Shown here in pieces: positions 1-10,363 of a DNA stretch of 64,000 nucleotides. A model generated the notes under the pieces. That model was not told the DNA's origin. It made no database searches and saw only the letters and a list, made by a program, of their open reading frames with translations. Made by a program: the position numbers and the translations under genes. The number at the start of each line of letters is the position of its first letter. The stretch's first letter is position 1. This stretch comes from Agrobacterium leguminum (GTDB taxonomy: Bacteria > Pseudomonadota > Alphaproteobacteria > Rhizobiales > Rhizobiaceae): NCBI RefSeq assembly GCF_015704895.1, contig NZ_JADQWB010000022.1:1-64000 (forward strand), written 5' to 3'.

Positions 1-80
1 ATGAGACGCCTAAAATCTGCGCCGCGCCGGGATATGACTACAATCGGGCTACGCCCTCACTCCGTCACACCCCGGCGCGA

Positions 81-121
81 GTCTCATCCTGATTGACGCT
101 GAATCTCACCTTGATTGCCGC
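81..121. repeat. Pair of ~19-bp direct repeats, possible IS end
   Basis: Two adjacent imperfect repeats lie at 81-99 and 103-121 (core TCTCA..TGATTG.CGC, about 16 of 19 positions equal). Short tandem repeats of this kind are typical of the multiple terminal repeats of IS21-type elements. No transposase gene is attached here, so the assignment is an inference from architecture only. Confidence 0.3.
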
Positions 122-168
122 TATGCAGGCAAGGTCCGTAAGGGGCTCGAAAAGCGAAGTTGCACTAA

Positions 169-312
169 TCAGGGGCGGATATTGCCCAATCGGCGCATTT
201 CGCTATAGACCGTGGAACGACCGAGGCCAGATTGCCTGCCAGCTTCCGCATGAAGGGTTTGCGCCTCGATGAGCTTCATCGCAGCCTCGACCTTCTTCAG
301 GTTTAGAGACTT
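169..312 (-). pseudogene. C-terminal scrap of a serine recombinase (resolvase/invertase)
   Basis: The last ~47 residues of this minus-strand frame read like the end of a Hin/Tn3-type serine recombinase. They include a lysine-rich linker (LNLKKVEAAMKLIEA), then a helix-turn-helix (RQSGLGRSTVYSEMRRLG) and the usual short tail ending in RP. The catalytic N-terminal domain, with its active-site serine, is absent; upstream the frame runs into unrelated sequence. It is therefore a 3' remnant that can at most encode an isolated DNA-binding domain. It sits beside repeats at 81-121 that also look mobile-element derived, so the window starts in IS debris. Confidence 0.55.
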
Positions 313-395
313 GACGGCCGGGCCGCTTCCATGCCGCTCGACACACACTTCCAAGTCCCGGACCAACCAGCATTGGGTTCTGTCTTCGATACCCA

Positions 396-1946
396 TCAGC
401 GGTAGTATTGCGGAATTGTGTTGTTTGTCCGATCTGCTGCGAGCTCCGCGGCAGGCGCTGGTCTGCCAAGGAGATAACCTTGACCAATGTCGCATCCCAG
501 GTCCTGGAGGCGCTGAAGCTGGCTCTCCTCCTCAATGCCTTCAGCTGTTATCGTCACGCCGAGACCAGCGCCGAGGGCAATGATAGCCTTGACCACCTTG
601 TCCTGCTTTTCGTTGTCCTCAAACGAAGCAACGAAACTCCGGTCGATCTTGATCTTGTCGAATTGATAGTTGGAAAGTTGCGAGAGGCTGGAGTATCCGG
701 TGCCAAAGTCGTCGAGAGCGATCTTGACCCCTGCATTCACCAAATCGTCGAGGATGCTTCGGGCGGTGATGACATCTTGTATGATGGCACTCTCTGTTAC
801 TTCCAGCTCGATCCTGTGTGCTGGCAGCCCGACATCGCCCAATATCTTGAGGATGCGTAGTCCCAGCAGCCGGTCGCTCAGCTGGATGGGAGAAAGGTTG
901 AATGACAGGATAACGTCAGAAGGCCAAGAGAGTGCATCCGTACAGGCGCGGCGAAGCAGTTGGTCCGTCAGATCGACGATCAAGCCGGCTTCCTCCGCCA
1001 CCGGAATAAATTCGCTCGGGGGGATGAAGTCGCCGGACGCCGTTTTCCAGCGCGCCAGTGCTTCAAAGCCGATTATCCTGTTCGTCTTCAAGTCCACCAA
1101 GGGTTGATAGTAGGGAACAATCTCCTCTTTGTTTATCGCAGCCCTCAGGTCCCCTTCCACTCGGATCCGCTTCTCTAATTCGTTCTGCATCGAAGAGACA
1201 AAGGACTTCACCAGGTTGCGCCCTTGCTTTTTCGCGACATACATCGCGCAGTCCGAATGCCTGATGACCTGTTTGAGATTATCACCGTCTTCCGGATAAA
1301 GTGCGAGGCCGACGCTGGCACCAATATCGACGCCGATACCGTTGACCGTCAACGGCTTGGTGATGGCAGTTACTATACGGTCCCCTAAAGTGGCGAGATC
1401 CGGACTTCCACTGCGTTTCGCCAGGACAAAAAACTCATCTCCTCCAAGCCGGAAAACATGTTCGCGGGGAAAGAGGGACGAAAGCCGTTGAGCGACAGCT
1501 CTCAGCACTTCATCGCCATGATCGTGACCAAGGAGGTCGTTGATCTTTTTGAAGCCGTCCAGATCGATGCTGAACGCGGCATACGCCTCTTGTGCACTTT
1601 GATTATTTGTTTTCTGCGCGCACAAGGAATCGAGAAACCTGCGGTTGGGCAGCTCGGTCAAGGGGTCGTGGCAGGCAATCCAATCCACATTCTTTTCGGC
1701 CTGTTGCCTGCGCTTGATCTCGCTCGAAAGCTCTCTGATCCTCAGCAAAGAATAAATCAGGCAAAGGAATCCAGAGATGTTCACAGCGACGAAGAGGTTC
1801 TCGACTAAATTGCCATCATGCGCTTCAGCAAATGCGTCCAGCGCCTGATGCGTCTGGAAGTGCCAGGAAAGATAGAAGAGGATCAAGAAGACGGAGAGCC
1901 AGACGAATATCTCGCATTGATGTTGGGTCAGTCGGAGTCGGGGCAT
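396..1946 (-). CDS. Membrane GGDEF-EAL protein (cyclic-di-GMP turnover)
   Basis: This 516-residue inner-membrane protein probably hydrolyses cyclic di-GMP. Two hydrophobic segments (about residues 14-30 and 50-70) form a small membrane anchor without a large sensor domain. A GGDEF domain follows, with an intact GGDEF motif at 168-172. An EAL domain starts near residue 265 with EAL at 295-297. Phosphodiesterase signatures are present: NLSPIQLSD, EVTES, DDFGTGYSSL, KIDRSFV and AEGIEE. The allosteric I-site expected before GGDEF (RxxD) is FPRE, so product inhibition of any cyclase activity is probably lost. It could be bifunctional or a GTP-stimulated phosphodiesterase; I favour the latter. It stands alone, with no obvious operon partner. 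Confidence 0.9.
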   Translation of the reverse strand: MPRLRLTQHQCEIFVWLSVFLILFYLSWHFQTHQALDAFAEAHDGNLVENLFVAVNISGFLCLIYSLLRIRELSSEIKRRQQAEKNVDWIACHDPLTELPNRRFLDSLCAQKTNNQSAQEAYAAFSIDLDGFKKINDLLGHDHGDEVLRAVAQRLSSLFPREHVFRLGGDEFFVLAKRSGSPDLATLGDRIVTAITKPLTVNGIGVDIGASVGLALYPEDGDNLKQVIRHSDCAMYVAKKQGRNLVKSFVSSMQNELEKRIRVEGDLRAAINKEEIVPYYQPLVDLKTNRIIGFEALARWKTASGDFIPPSEFIPVAEEAGLIVDLTDQLLRRACTDALSWPSDVILSFNLSPIQLSDRLLGLRILKILGDVGLPAHRIELEVTESAIIQDVITARSILDDLVNAGVKIALDDFGTGYSSLSQLSNYQFDKIKIDRSFVASFEDNEKQDKVVKAIIALGAGLGVTITAEGIEEESQLQRLQDLGCDIGQGYLLGRPAPAAELAADRTNNTIPQYYR

Positions 1947-2853
1947 AAGCGGTATCCTGTTCTGAACTAAGAAGAGGCATCATGCCAAGACTGGGGGACA
2001 GCATTGGCCCCTACATTTATTTGTCGAACGACTTGGCTCATCTTGCCTGCAAAGCGCAGAAGACAGGCCGGCTACAACGATGGAAGACCGCCCGATTCAT
2101 TCTAGCGGACGTGAGATAAACAGGTTGTCGGTGCATACGAAAACGCGAGCGAAGTCTCCATAGACATTCTTGCAGGCGTGCCATTTCGGAGTGGCATGGT
2201 AAATTGCCTCTTTCGTGGGCTCAACGTTTCATTCGTTTGAATTGTCGTACCGAGGAACCGGCACCCGTCAGTGTTTGACACTCTGCTTGATGCGCCGAAA
2301 TTGGGGTCGCTTTGTTGATTTAGGGTTAACTGAATCGACGCTGTTAAGCGCGAAACTACTGAATGTTGCGCCGGCTGGATATCCAGTGGAATTTTTGGAT
2401 AGTGCGATGTACCTGCCCCAGTCGATCTGATCCGATTTTGGTCAAGTGAAGAGACGGCCTGCGTTAATCGTCTAATTGCTCATTGCCGCCCGCCAACGCT
2501 CTGTAAACAGTCATTCTGAAAACATTGATCACGCACGCTACCGAACGTGGTGGTTTCGGATATCGTTACACAGCGCGAAGGGACCGGTAATTAAGGGCGC
2601 TATCCGACGCTCGCAAATTTCTGCAAGAGCGTGGAAAGCGATCGCGTGATCATAGACATTTCAATGCCATTCGCCGCCAGTAAGACCGGCCTCGAGGTCA
2701 AATGTTCAGTCCGGAGCAACAGCCTTAGTTCCGGCAGTCGCTGATTGAACTCACATCCCCGCAAATGACACCCGCCGACCGGCGGACCTTCGACCTAGCG
2801 GACGATTAGGCTGGTGGGCGGGCGCGGACTAGTCGGGGACCGAGCGTCGTGGG
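1947..2853. other. Intergenic region without a supported gene
   Basis: About 0.9 kb between the GGDEF-EAL start and the end of the beta-propeller gene. The short open frames here have no recognisable composition, domain or ribosome binding site. The first part must hold the promoter of the minus-strand GGDEF-EAL gene. I see no RNA gene or clear repeat. Confidence 0.5.
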
Positions 2854-3930
2854 TCAGCTTGCTTCGTTGTGGTCGTGCTTGAAGCGGTAGATGTAAAACG
2901 GAGGATGTCCTTCGTCGGCGGCCCCGGTGAAGGCTGGAGTTGTGTCCAAATGGTTGGCGACGACATAAATCCAGTCTTCCGGACCGAGCGCGATATTGTC
3001 TGGCCAGAGAATGCGAGGATCCTCGATGAGCGTTTCGGCGGTTTGACTGTTTGCAGAAACTTTGACAACCGCGTGGTTTTGCAGGTCGCCGAAATAGTGG
3101 TTGCCTTGTCCGTCGGTCACCGCGCCGTCGCTCAGCGGCTTGGGACCGGCCTTACGAATGGCGGCGCCAATAACCGCGTCTGCCTTTCGTTCGCGAAAGA
3201 GCGCTGCAGGCACCCTGTACCATGTCGATCCGTTCATGGCCCCGAAAAACAGGGTCTCGCGATCATTCGACAGCGTAATTGGATCGATCGCAACGCGCGC
3301 CGGCTTGCCGCCAAAGTAAGTGACTTTCCCATCGATGACGACGTCAACATTCTCGGACTGCAACGCGGGATGGCCACCAAAGCGGCGCGCCTCCTTTGTG
3401 TTCAGATCGATCGCGACAATACCGGGATTGGCTATGTCGGCGAGGTAGATCCAGCCGTTCTTCTCGTCGATGGTCAGATCTTGGATGAACGAGCCACGCG
3501 GTGCAATGTCGCGGGGCACCTCTATCTTGTCGACGACTTGCCCCGAAGTAATGTCGATCGCCCAGACGCGGGTCTTTCCAAGATCAAGCCCCATATCCAT
3601 AACCCAGAGCCGATCGTTCTTATCGAAGACGAGACCGAGCAACGTGTCGAACGTCGCGTCGGATGGCTGTTTGTCGCCGCGCTGTAGTTCAGCGCTTGGA
3701 TACGCAACGGCTTTCCCGTCCTTGATTTCGACCAACTGCACTTGCGGCTTTCCGAGCGGATGCAGAGTGGTGAAGATCCTTCCTGTGCTGGAAACGGCGA
3801 CATTCCCGGGGCGCTTGTCAAGGGCTGCAACGACCTCAAGACGCGGTGTGTCCTGTGCAAAGATTTGAGCAACAGGTAGCGCAAACAACATCGGAAGTGT
3901 GAGCGCCAGGACTTTAGCAAATCTCATCAA
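2854..3930 (-). CDS. Exported yellow/MRJP-like beta-propeller protein
   Basis: A 358-residue protein with a clear Sec signal peptide (MMRFAKVLALTLPMLFALPV, cleavage near AQIFAQD). The mature part reads as a six-bladed beta-propeller of the major royal jelly/yellow family, which is related to SMP-30. Repeated blade motifs include FDKNDRLWVMDMG, DLTIDEKNGWIYLADIANPG and LSNDRETLFFGAMNGSTWYRVP, and the C-terminal part carries LWPDNIALG and YVVANHLD. Bacterial members are periplasmic and mostly of unknown substrate; some related propellers are lactonases. The gene has no close partner on its strand. A second, unrelated propeller gene lies at 47864. The family call is good, but the function is unknown. 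Confidence 0.75.
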   Translation of the reverse strand: MMRFAKVLALTLPMLFALPVAQIFAQDTPRLEVVAALDKRPGNVAVSSTGRIFTTLHPLGKPQVQLVEIKDGKAVAYPSAELQRGDKQPSDATFDTLLGLVFDKNDRLWVMDMGLDLGKTRVWAIDITSGQVVDKIEVPRDIAPRGSFIQDLTIDEKNGWIYLADIANPGIVAIDLNTKEARRFGGHPALQSENVDVVIDGKVTYFGGKPARVAIDPITLSNDRETLFFGAMNGSTWYRVPAALFRERKADAVIGAAIRKAGPKPLSDGAVTDGQGNHYFGDLQNHAVVKVSANSQTAETLIEDPRILWPDNIALGPEDWIYVVANHLDTTPAFTGAADEGHPPFYIYRFKHDHNEAS

Positions 3931-5243
3931 TTAGCTCCTTTTTTGCATTATTTTCCGTCACCGTCGTGGAACGCCGACAGAAGAAGGTGAGATGAAAGCG
4001 TTGGGCGGAACTAAGAATTAAATCACGAGAGGTGCCGACGGTTCCTATGACCCGTCGGCACCTAACCGAAATTCGTGTCGTCAGCTTGGGACACGACAGC
4101 CGGAACGGACGAGTTGTGGTTGTGGCGGCCGACGCCTCGCATGAGCGACCTCTTCTTTTTTTGCCTCAGATGAATCTAAAACTAAAGTTGTCTTGCGCAA
4201 GAACGCACACGTATTTGTGATAATGTACGGGCATGCGGATCCGATTCCGTGGCCCGGCGTAAATCTGCGTTTCGTGGCCGGTCCTCAAATGGCTTGATCT
4301 CTTTTATACATTCTGGAGGAAATTCTCGAGCGGCTGGCACGCCATCAGCCAGCTGCGAATCCCGGTTTCCGTGCATTAGTACGCGGGATATCCAACGGCG
4401 GGAGCCGATCATTGTCTGAAAAGTATCCGGGTGAGGCCTCGACATTGCCTCGCCCCGATTTTCGCGAAACTAGTTCAGCTCTCTGAGAAAGTGATCAAGC
4501 GACCCAGCTCTTTCTGCATGTCGGTTTGTGAATGGCACACCGTCGCGCCGCATTGTGGATCATACAGTCGATCGCGTGGTCGATCCGTACGGGCAGGTTT
4601 CGGACATCCATTGGAACGAGGAAGCAAAAGCTCTCCTGACCGGGTCGCCTTCGCGCGGTGCGTCGTCGGTTTCACTTCGGTCGTTTTTTCCTCTGCCTAT
4701 CGGGCGACCTATGGGAGAAACCGTCGGATACGAAAACGCGAGCGGCAAGAGCCTTCAAATCAACCTTTATCCAATTTTTAGAAGCAGTATCCGTATTATG
4801 CATATTTGATCACGCCAAGCAGCAAAGCTTAGGTGTTGTTAAGCTTTACCATTGAGTAACGTTACTCAGCCGCGGACGGCGTTTCCGCCGGTCGCTTCGA
4901 TTGCTCCAAGTCTTGTCCAGGAGGCGTGAGACCCTTCTGCCCAGCACCGGAAAACCCGATGAAACCGTCATTACTCTATTACTCTCGCTCGATGCGTCGT
5001 CCATGCCCACCCCAGGCACACTGCTGCTGAAACCTTTTGCGAGCCAATCCTTTTCGCCACGAAGTCCATGAGCGACGACCGTCGCAACATCAGAAGCCAC
5101 CAAACCTCCCTCCCGCCGAATGAGTCGCGCTGGATCACATTTGTCCCCTCCAACCTTTGAAGCCATGACGACTTTCAAGTGAGCGGCGTGAAGCCTCGGT
5201 GGAACCGTATGGTTCTCCACCACAATCGAAAAAGGTGTTCGTC
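3931..5243. other. Long intergenic region upstream of the first chemoreceptor
   Basis: About 1.3 kb with several short overlapping open frames on both strands, none with a recognisable domain or good start. It contains the promoter of the beta-propeller gene on the left, that of the chemoreceptor on the right, and the palindrome at 4853-4868. Confidence 0.45.
4853..4868. promoter_or_regulatory. Perfect 16-bp palindrome, possible operator
   Basis: TGAGTAACGTTACTCA is a perfect inverted repeat with no spacer, a form typical of operators bound by dimeric repressors such as TetR or LacI types. It lies about 375 bp before the chemoreceptor start and no regulator gene is adjacent. Its role is unproven. 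Confidence 0.3.
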
Positions 5244-7169
5244 ATGAAACGACCAAGTGTAAAACTGTCCCTCATCGGCTCTGCCGCTGGGATGGTCCTT
5301 TTAACCGGTATCATCTCCTGGGTGTCCATCAGCTCGCTGTCCCGGATCGACGTTGAGAGCGACGAGATTATCGACAACCGGATGCCGGGCATCGAGCGCT
5401 CGAAGGAAATAGATACGGCTCTTTCCGACCTGCGTGTGGCTTTCAACCGCCACGTCCTCGCGACCACAGATGAGGAACAGAATGTGGCCGACAAGGCGAT
5501 TGCGGACGAGAAGGTCCGCTTCTTCAAGGCTATCGAAGAGTATGAGGCAATTTTGGGGGACAAGAACGTCAGGCAAAAGGCCGAGCTGCCGAAGATCAGG
5601 GACACGGCCGGCCAGCTCATCGAGGCGGGCGGCAAGATGGTTGCCGCTTCGGTAGCAGCGAAGGACGACGAGGCCAAACAGATCATCGCCAAGGAGATGG
5701 CGCCGCGCTTCGCGGCAATCGCCGAATCGATCGACACCATCGTCGGCATCAACAAGGAGGGAGCTGCCGAGTCCGGGGCCAACATCCAGAGCCTTCTGGA
5801 GAACGCCCTCAATCTCGTCTACGTGCTCTGTGGTATCGCCCTTGCAGTCGGCCTCAGCGTCGTCGCCTTCGCCGTTGCCGGGATCGCTAATCCCATCAGT
5901 CGAATCACAGCTGCCATGCGCAATCTTGCTTCCGGCGATACGGCAAGCGCCATCCCCTTCGCGGGCCGGCAGGACGAAATCGGCGCCATGGCCGAAGCCG
6001 TTGAGGTCTTCCGTCAGAACGCCATCGCCAATGCACGCCTGGAGCAGGAAGCCTCGCAGTCCCGCAGCGCACAGGAAGCGGAGCGCGTCGAGGTCCAGCG
6101 CCGCAACGAGCGCGAGGCCGAACAGCTGCGCTTTGCCTCCGACAACCTCGCGGCCGGCCTGAAGCGACTTGCAGGCGGCGACCTCGCCTTCCAAATCGAT
6201 GAGGCTTTCGCGCCGGACTTCGAGCCGCTGCGCCAGGACTTCAACCAGTCGATCCGCCAACTCGGAACGGCGCTCTCCTCCATCGCCGAAAGCATCGGCA
6301 CGATGGACAGCGGCACCCGCGAGATCGCGTCCGGCGCGCAGGACCTCGCCAAGCGGACCGAACAGCAGGCCGCCGCGCTCGAGGAAACCGCTGCCGCCCT
6401 CGACCAGATCGTCGCAAATGTCGGCTCTTCGACAAAGCTGACGGAAGAGGCCCGCACCGTGGCAACCCAGGCAAACCAGAGTGCGGCGAAATCCGCCGAG
6501 GTGGTTTCCCACGCCGAAGAGGCGATGCGCCGCATCGAGGAAAGCTCGCAGCAGATCTCCAACATCATCGGCGTTATCGACGAGATCGCCTTCCAGACCA
6601 ACCTTCTGGCGCTGAATGCTGGCGTCGAGGCAGCGCGAGCAGGCGAAGCTGGTAAGGGCTTTGCGGTCGTTGCACAGGAAGTCCGCGAACTCGCCCAGCG
6701 CTCGGCCCAGGCTGCCAAGGAGATCAAGGGCCTGATCCAGAACTCCACGACCGAGGTCGAAAGCGGTGTGAAGCTGGTACGCGACACCGGCGAGGCCCTG
6801 AATGTCATCGGAGGCTTCATCGGGCAGATCAACAGCCACATGAACTCGATCGCTCTCTCAGCTAGGGAGCAGTCCACAGGACTTGCCGAAATCAACACGG
6901 CAGTCAATTCGATGGACCAGAGCACACAGCAGAATGCGGCAATGGTGGAAGAATCGACCGCCGCCGCTTCAAGCCTCGCCCAGGAAGCGGCCAAGCTCCG
7001 CGACCTCGTCGCTCGCTTCAAGCTGGAAGGAACTTCCGGGCCGCATGTCGCGAGCGAGACGGCGAAGCCCGTCCTCTCTCCGGCCCGCGTTCTCGGTAAC
7101 AAGCTCGCCCGCGCTTTCGGCGGCAAAGGCGCTGCGGCGGTCGCGGTGAAAGAGTGGGAGAGCTTCTGA
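5244..7169 (+). CDS. Methyl-accepting chemotaxis protein with CheR-type tail
   Basis: A 641-residue transmembrane chemoreceptor. TM1 is at about residues 8-30. A periplasmic helical-bundle sensor of ~160 residues follows, then TM2 near 195-222, a HAMP domain, a second HAMP-like stretch ([14 protein letters not shown]) and the signalling domain. The hairpin tip is fully conserved ([20 protein letters not shown]). The protein ends in EWESF, matching the xWxxF pentapeptide that docks CheR/CheB in other receptors (NWETF in E. coli). I chose ATG 5244 because AAAGGTG lies six bases upstream; an upstream start at 5199 lacks such a site. The stop overlaps the next start (cheW), so receptor and coupling protein are translationally coupled. 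The ligand is unknown. Confidence 0.93.
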   Translation: MKRPSVKLSLIGSAAGMVLLTGIISWVSISSLSRIDVESDEIIDNRMPGIERSKEIDTALSDLRVAFNRHVLATTDEEQNVADKAIADEKVRFFKAIEEYEAILGDKNVRQKAELPKIRDTAGQLIEAGGKMVAASVAAKDDEAKQIIAKEMAPRFAAIAESIDTIVGINKEGAAESGANIQSLLENALNLVYVLCGIALAVGLSVVAFAVAGIANPISRITAAMRNLASGDTASAIPFAGRQDEIGAMAEAVEVFRQNAIANARLEQEASQSRSAQEAERVEVQRRNEREAEQLRFASDNLAAGLKRLAGGDLAFQIDEAFAPDFEPLRQDFNQSIRQLGTALSSIAESIGTMDSGTREIASGAQDLAKRTEQQAAALEETAAALDQIVANVGSSTKLTEEARTVATQANQSAAKSAEVVSHAEEAMRRIEESSQQISNIIGVIDEIAFQTNLLALNAGVEAARAGEAGKGFAVVAQEVRELAQRSAQAAKEIKGLIQNSTTEVESGVKLVRDTGEALNVIGGFIGQINSHMNSIALSAREQSTGLAEINTAVNSMDQSTQQNAAMVEESTAAASSLAQEAAKLRDLVARFKLEGTSGPHVASETAKPVLSPARVLGNKLARAFGGKGAAAVAVKEWESF

Positions 7170-7639
7170 TGACTGCGACTGCTTCGGCCCTGGCGACGAC
7201 GCTGGAAATCATCGCCTTCCATCTTGGCGACCAACAGTTCTGCATCAAGACCACCTCCATCCGGGAAATCCGGGGATGGGCAGCGGCGACGCCGCTACCC
7301 CACTCGCCAGCTGATGTCATCGGGGTGATGAACCTGCGCGGTTCCGTAATTCCGATCATCGATCTCGCCGCGCGCCTGGGTGTGCGGAGTACGATAGATA
7401 CCAGCCGCGCCGCGATCGTCGTTGCGGAAATCGACAGAAATATCGTCGGCCTTGTGGTCGATCAGGTCTCCGACATTCTCTCGATCCGGACGGACCAGAT
7501 TCAACCCGTGCCGGATCTTGGAACGTCTTTCGATCCGGCTTTCTCCTACGGCATCATCCCGCTCGAACGCGGCATGGTCTGTTTTCTGAACCTCGACCAC
7601 ATGTTCGAGAGGTTCGAAGACGAGGTGCACGCCGCATGA
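7169..7639 (+). CDS. cheW: Chemotaxis coupling protein CheW
   Basis: A 156-residue CheW that links receptor signalling domains to the kinase CheA. The family signature is clear: a FHLGDQQFCI beginning, the IREI strand, then MNLRGSVIPIIDLAARLG, VGLVVDQVSDIL, and a C-terminal segment ending FLNLDHMF. Start ATG 7169 overlaps the receptor stop (TGATG), with GGGAG just upstream. A GTG at 7154 in the same frame is possible but less likely. No cheA, cheY or cheB is in the window, so this CheW either serves a kinase encoded elsewhere or supplements the main one. The gene is followed directly by a strong hairpin at 7645. Confidence 0.95.
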   Translation: MTATASALATTLEIIAFHLGDQQFCIKTTSIREIRGWAAATPLPHSPADVIGVMNLRGSVIPIIDLAARLGVRSTIDTSRAAIVVAEIDRNIVGLVVDQVSDILSIRTDQIQPVPDLGTSFDPAFSYGIIPLERGMVCFLNLDHMFERFEDEVHAA

Positions 7640-7644
7640 CTCGT

Positions 7645-7670
7645 GATTCCGGCCGGAAACGGCCGGAATC
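7645..7670 (+). terminator. Hairpin after cheW
   Basis: GATTCCGGCCG and CGGCCGGAATC form a perfect 11-bp stem closed by a GAAA tetraloop, six bases after the cheW stop. No long U-tract follows (TTCAACAACG), so it may be an imperfect terminator or an mRNA 3' stabiliser. Confidence 0.6.
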
Positions 7671-7703
7671 TTCAACAACGACTACTCCCGAAAGGCGTTT
7701 CCA

Positions 7704-7922
7704 ATGCGTGGCCCCACCGCACTCTCTCACCTTGAACCAGCGAATACAAACGGCGCTTCGCAGGCCGCCAGCAATTTCGGGACAGACTTGGGATTGGAAC
7801 AACACCGAAACAATATGCTGCACATTACAAACTATATGGAAGCGCTCCATGCGCGATTGCGCATAGCGGCGCATGGCCGATTGTCAGTCCTGACTGTCTA
7901 TGAAACGGAGTCAGAGGCCTGA
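7704..7922 (+). CDS. Small open frame of unknown function between receptor genes
   Basis: A 72-residue frame with a possible site GAAAGG about eight bases before its ATG. No domain, signal peptide or membrane segment is visible. It lies after the cheW hairpin and 273 bp before the next receptor. A second frame (7636-7866) overlaps it almost completely, and at most one can be real. I list it only because the spacing and the possible binding site make translation conceivable; it may be non-coding leader sequence. Confidence 0.2.
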   Translation: MRGPTALSHLEPANTNGASQAASNFGTDLGLEQHRNNMLHITNYMEALHARLRIAAHGRLSVLTVYETESEA

Positions 7923-8195
7923 ACAGCAGCCTCGAGAAATGCGCGCGCCTAACAAAGCCGGTTTAGTTAAATGAGCAAAGCGACGCCGGTTCTGGCGCAT
8001 CGAGCAGCGAGCCAAGCCCAGCAGGCTGCCGGTTCGACGAACGATCAAGATGCAGGCTTGATCACGATTTGCCTTCTGGGCGGCAACGTCGAGGGCGGCA
8101 CTTTTCCGGATTTGGCGGCAATGTCCCATCACGGCAGCGCCAAGAAACCAACGAGCATCGACGCCCCACTAGATCGACAATGAGAGACAAAAGAT

Positions 8196-10331
8196 ATGAC
8201 AATCAAAATAAAACTCCTCGCTGCCACGTCGGCGCTCATCGGGTTGATGTTTTTTATATCGGTTTTTTCTGTCTACGTTTCCGGTAAAGAAGAGGAGATT
8301 GCAGATTCCATCGTTTCTGACGATGTTCGTCCAATGGAGGCCTTGAAGCATGTCGCTGACAGCTACGCCGTGGACATTGTCGACACGACGCATAAAGTGC
8401 GGTCGGGGGTGCTCACGGCCGCCGAAGGTAGAAAAGCTGTCGTTCAAGCCCTGGACCTGATTGACACCGAGTGGAAGGAATATACTGCAGGATCGCTAAC
8501 CCGCGAGGAAAGGGCGATTGCCGACGAATTCCAAAGGGCTCGCCAGGTTGCCGATAAGGGCATCGCGGAATTGCAGGCTTTGCTGGCAAGCAATGACCTG
8601 CAAGGACTCGCCACTTTTGCGGATGGAAAGCTCTATCCGGCCATCGATCCGCTTGGTGCTCAGATCTCGAGGCTGATAGACCTGCATATTACCTTCGCTC
8701 AACACAGCCTCGATAAAGGTAAGGCACTTCAGGGTCAGTTGGCGATAGTCATGACGGCGTTGTTCGTTTTGGGCGCGGCGGCGGCCGCATTTTCGATCTG
8801 GACCATAATTGTGGGAGTGGTCCGACCGCTAAACTCGATCACGGGCGCAATGGGCGCCCTCGCTGGCGGCAATCTGGATGTGGCTGTCTACGGACAACAT
8901 CGCCGTGACGAGATCGGGACCATGGCCGCGACCGTGGTGACGTTCCAGGAAAATGCCCGCAAACGGCGCCAGCTTGAGGAACAGGCCGCGGAGAACAGCG
9001 GCAAAATAGACGCGATTTCTCGGGCGCAGGCTGTTATCGAATTCACGCTCGAAGGCAATATCCTCACCGCCAACGAGAATTTCCTTCAGGCTCTCGGTTA
9101 TCAGCTTTCCGAGATCCAGGGCAAGCATCATTCCATGTTCTGCGACCTGAGCTACGCGAACAGCGAGGACTACCGTCGGTTCTGGGCTCAGCTTGCTCAG
9201 GGTGAGTTTGTCGCCGGCGAATTCTCTAGGAATAGCAAGGCGGGCAAAAGAGTATTCATCCAAGCTTCCTACAACCCGATCTTCGATATCAACGGCAAAG
9301 TCTTCAAGGTTGTCAAGTATGCCACCGACGTCACGCAGCGTGTGGAGAACGTTGAACAACTCGCAATTGCCCTCCAGGCGCTGTCGGCTGGGGATCTGAC
9401 GCAGACGATTGCCGATCCGTTCCTGCCTACCCTCGAACAGCTACGGGTGGACTTCAACGGGGCATCTTCGAAACTCCGTTCGACCTTGCAGACGGTCTCC
9501 CAAAACGCCAGCGCCATTGCCGCCGCATCCCAGCAGATCCAGTCCGCCTCAAACGATCTTTCCAAGCGGACCGAGCAGCAGGCGGCTTCGGTGGAGGAGA
9601 CTGCGGCAGCTTTGGAGGAAATTACCACCACGGTCAATGATTCCAGCCATCGCGCTCAAGAGGCCGGAGAGTTGGTCCGGCGGACGAAAGAGAATGCCGA
9701 GCATTCCGGCAATGTCGTGGGGCAGGCTGTGGATGCTATGGGGAAGATCGAAAAATCGGCGGGAGAGATTGCCAACATCATCGGCGTCATCGACGAAATT
9801 GCGTTCCAGACGAATCTCTTGGCGCTTAATGCTGGCGTCGAGGCGGCCCGCGCCGGCGAGGCCGGAAAAGGTTTCGCCGTCGTCGCACAAGAAGTCCGAG
9901 AGCTTGCACAGAGATCAGCGAAAGCTGCAAAAGAGATCAAAGAACTGATCAACGCTTCGGGTGAACATGTGCGAAGCGGCGTCGAGTCGGTCGACAAGAC
10001 CGGCAAGGCTCTCCAAACGATTGTAACCCAGGTAGTCCAGGTAGACGGCAATGTCGGTGCCATTGTCGAAGCATCGCGGGAGCAGGCCACGGGCCTCAAG
10101 GAGATCAACGTTGCCGTCAATACGATGGATCAGGGCACGCAGCAGAATGCGGCAATGGTCGAAGAAACCACTGCGGCCGCCCATAGCCTTGCCCGGGAAG
10201 CAGAGCAGTTGTTCGACCTTCTAGGACAGTTCAACATCGGATCCGACACGAGCACAACGGTTGCAGCGCCCAAAACCTTTTCCCGGCCAATCGCATCCCC
10301 GGCTCGCCAAATGGCGGTCAAGGTGGCGTAG
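8196..10331 (+). CDS. Methyl-accepting chemotaxis protein with PAS domain
   Basis: A 711-residue chemoreceptor. TM1 is near residues 8-28, followed by a periplasmic four-helix-bundle sensor (about 30-185), TM2 near 187-212 and HAMP ([20 protein letters not shown]). A cytoplasmic PAS domain follows at about residues 280-390 ([20 protein letters not shown], then [17 protein letters not shown]), then a HAMP-like segment and the signalling domain with the conserved tip ([20 protein letters not shown]). PAS domains of this type often bind a cofactor such as flavin or haem, so redox or energy sensing is possible. Unlike the other two receptors here it ends in MAVKVA and has no xWxxF tail, so it would depend on tailed receptors for efficient methylation. 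Start ATG 8196 follows GAGAC. Confidence 0.92.
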   Translation: MTIKIKLLAATSALIGLMFFISVFSVYVSGKEEEIADSIVSDDVRPMEALKHVADSYAVDIVDTTHKVRSGVLTAAEGRKAVVQALDLIDTEWKEYTAGSLTREERAIADEFQRARQVADKGIAELQALLASNDLQGLATFADGKLYPAIDPLGAQISRLIDLHITFAQHSLDKGKALQGQLAIVMTALFVLGAAAAAFSIWTIIVGVVRPLNSITGAMGALAGGNLDVAVYGQHRRDEIGTMAATVVTFQENARKRRQLEEQAAENSGKIDAISRAQAVIEFTLEGNILTANENFLQALGYQLSEIQGKHHSMFCDLSYANSEDYRRFWAQLAQGEFVAGEFSRNSKAGKRVFIQASYNPIFDINGKVFKVVKYATDVTQRVENVEQLAIALQALSAGDLTQTIADPFLPTLEQLRVDFNGASSKLRSTLQTVSQNASAIAAASQQIQSASNDLSKRTEQQAASVEETAAALEEITTTVNDSSHRAQEAGELVRRTKENAEHSGNVVGQAVDAMGKIEKSAGEIANIIGVIDEIAFQTNLLALNAGVEAARAGEAGKGFAVVAQEVRELAQRSAKAAKEIKELINASGEHVRSGVESVDKTGKALQTIVTQVVQVDGNVGAIVEASREQATGLKEINVAVNTMDQGTQQNAAMVEETTAAAHSLAREAEQLFDLLGQFNIGSDTSTTVAAPKTFSRPIASPARQMAVKVA

Positions 10332-10363
10332 GCATTCAACGGCGAAACAGGCTTAAAGCGGCG

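Noticed and set aside
4846-5223. 125-residue minus-strand frame before the first chemoreceptor
   Set aside because: No domain or ribosome site; it overlaps the receptor promoter and leader.
5301-6839. Long minus-strand frame opposite the first chemoreceptor
   Set aside because: Shadow of a high-GC coding strand; composition and lack of homology argue against a real gene.
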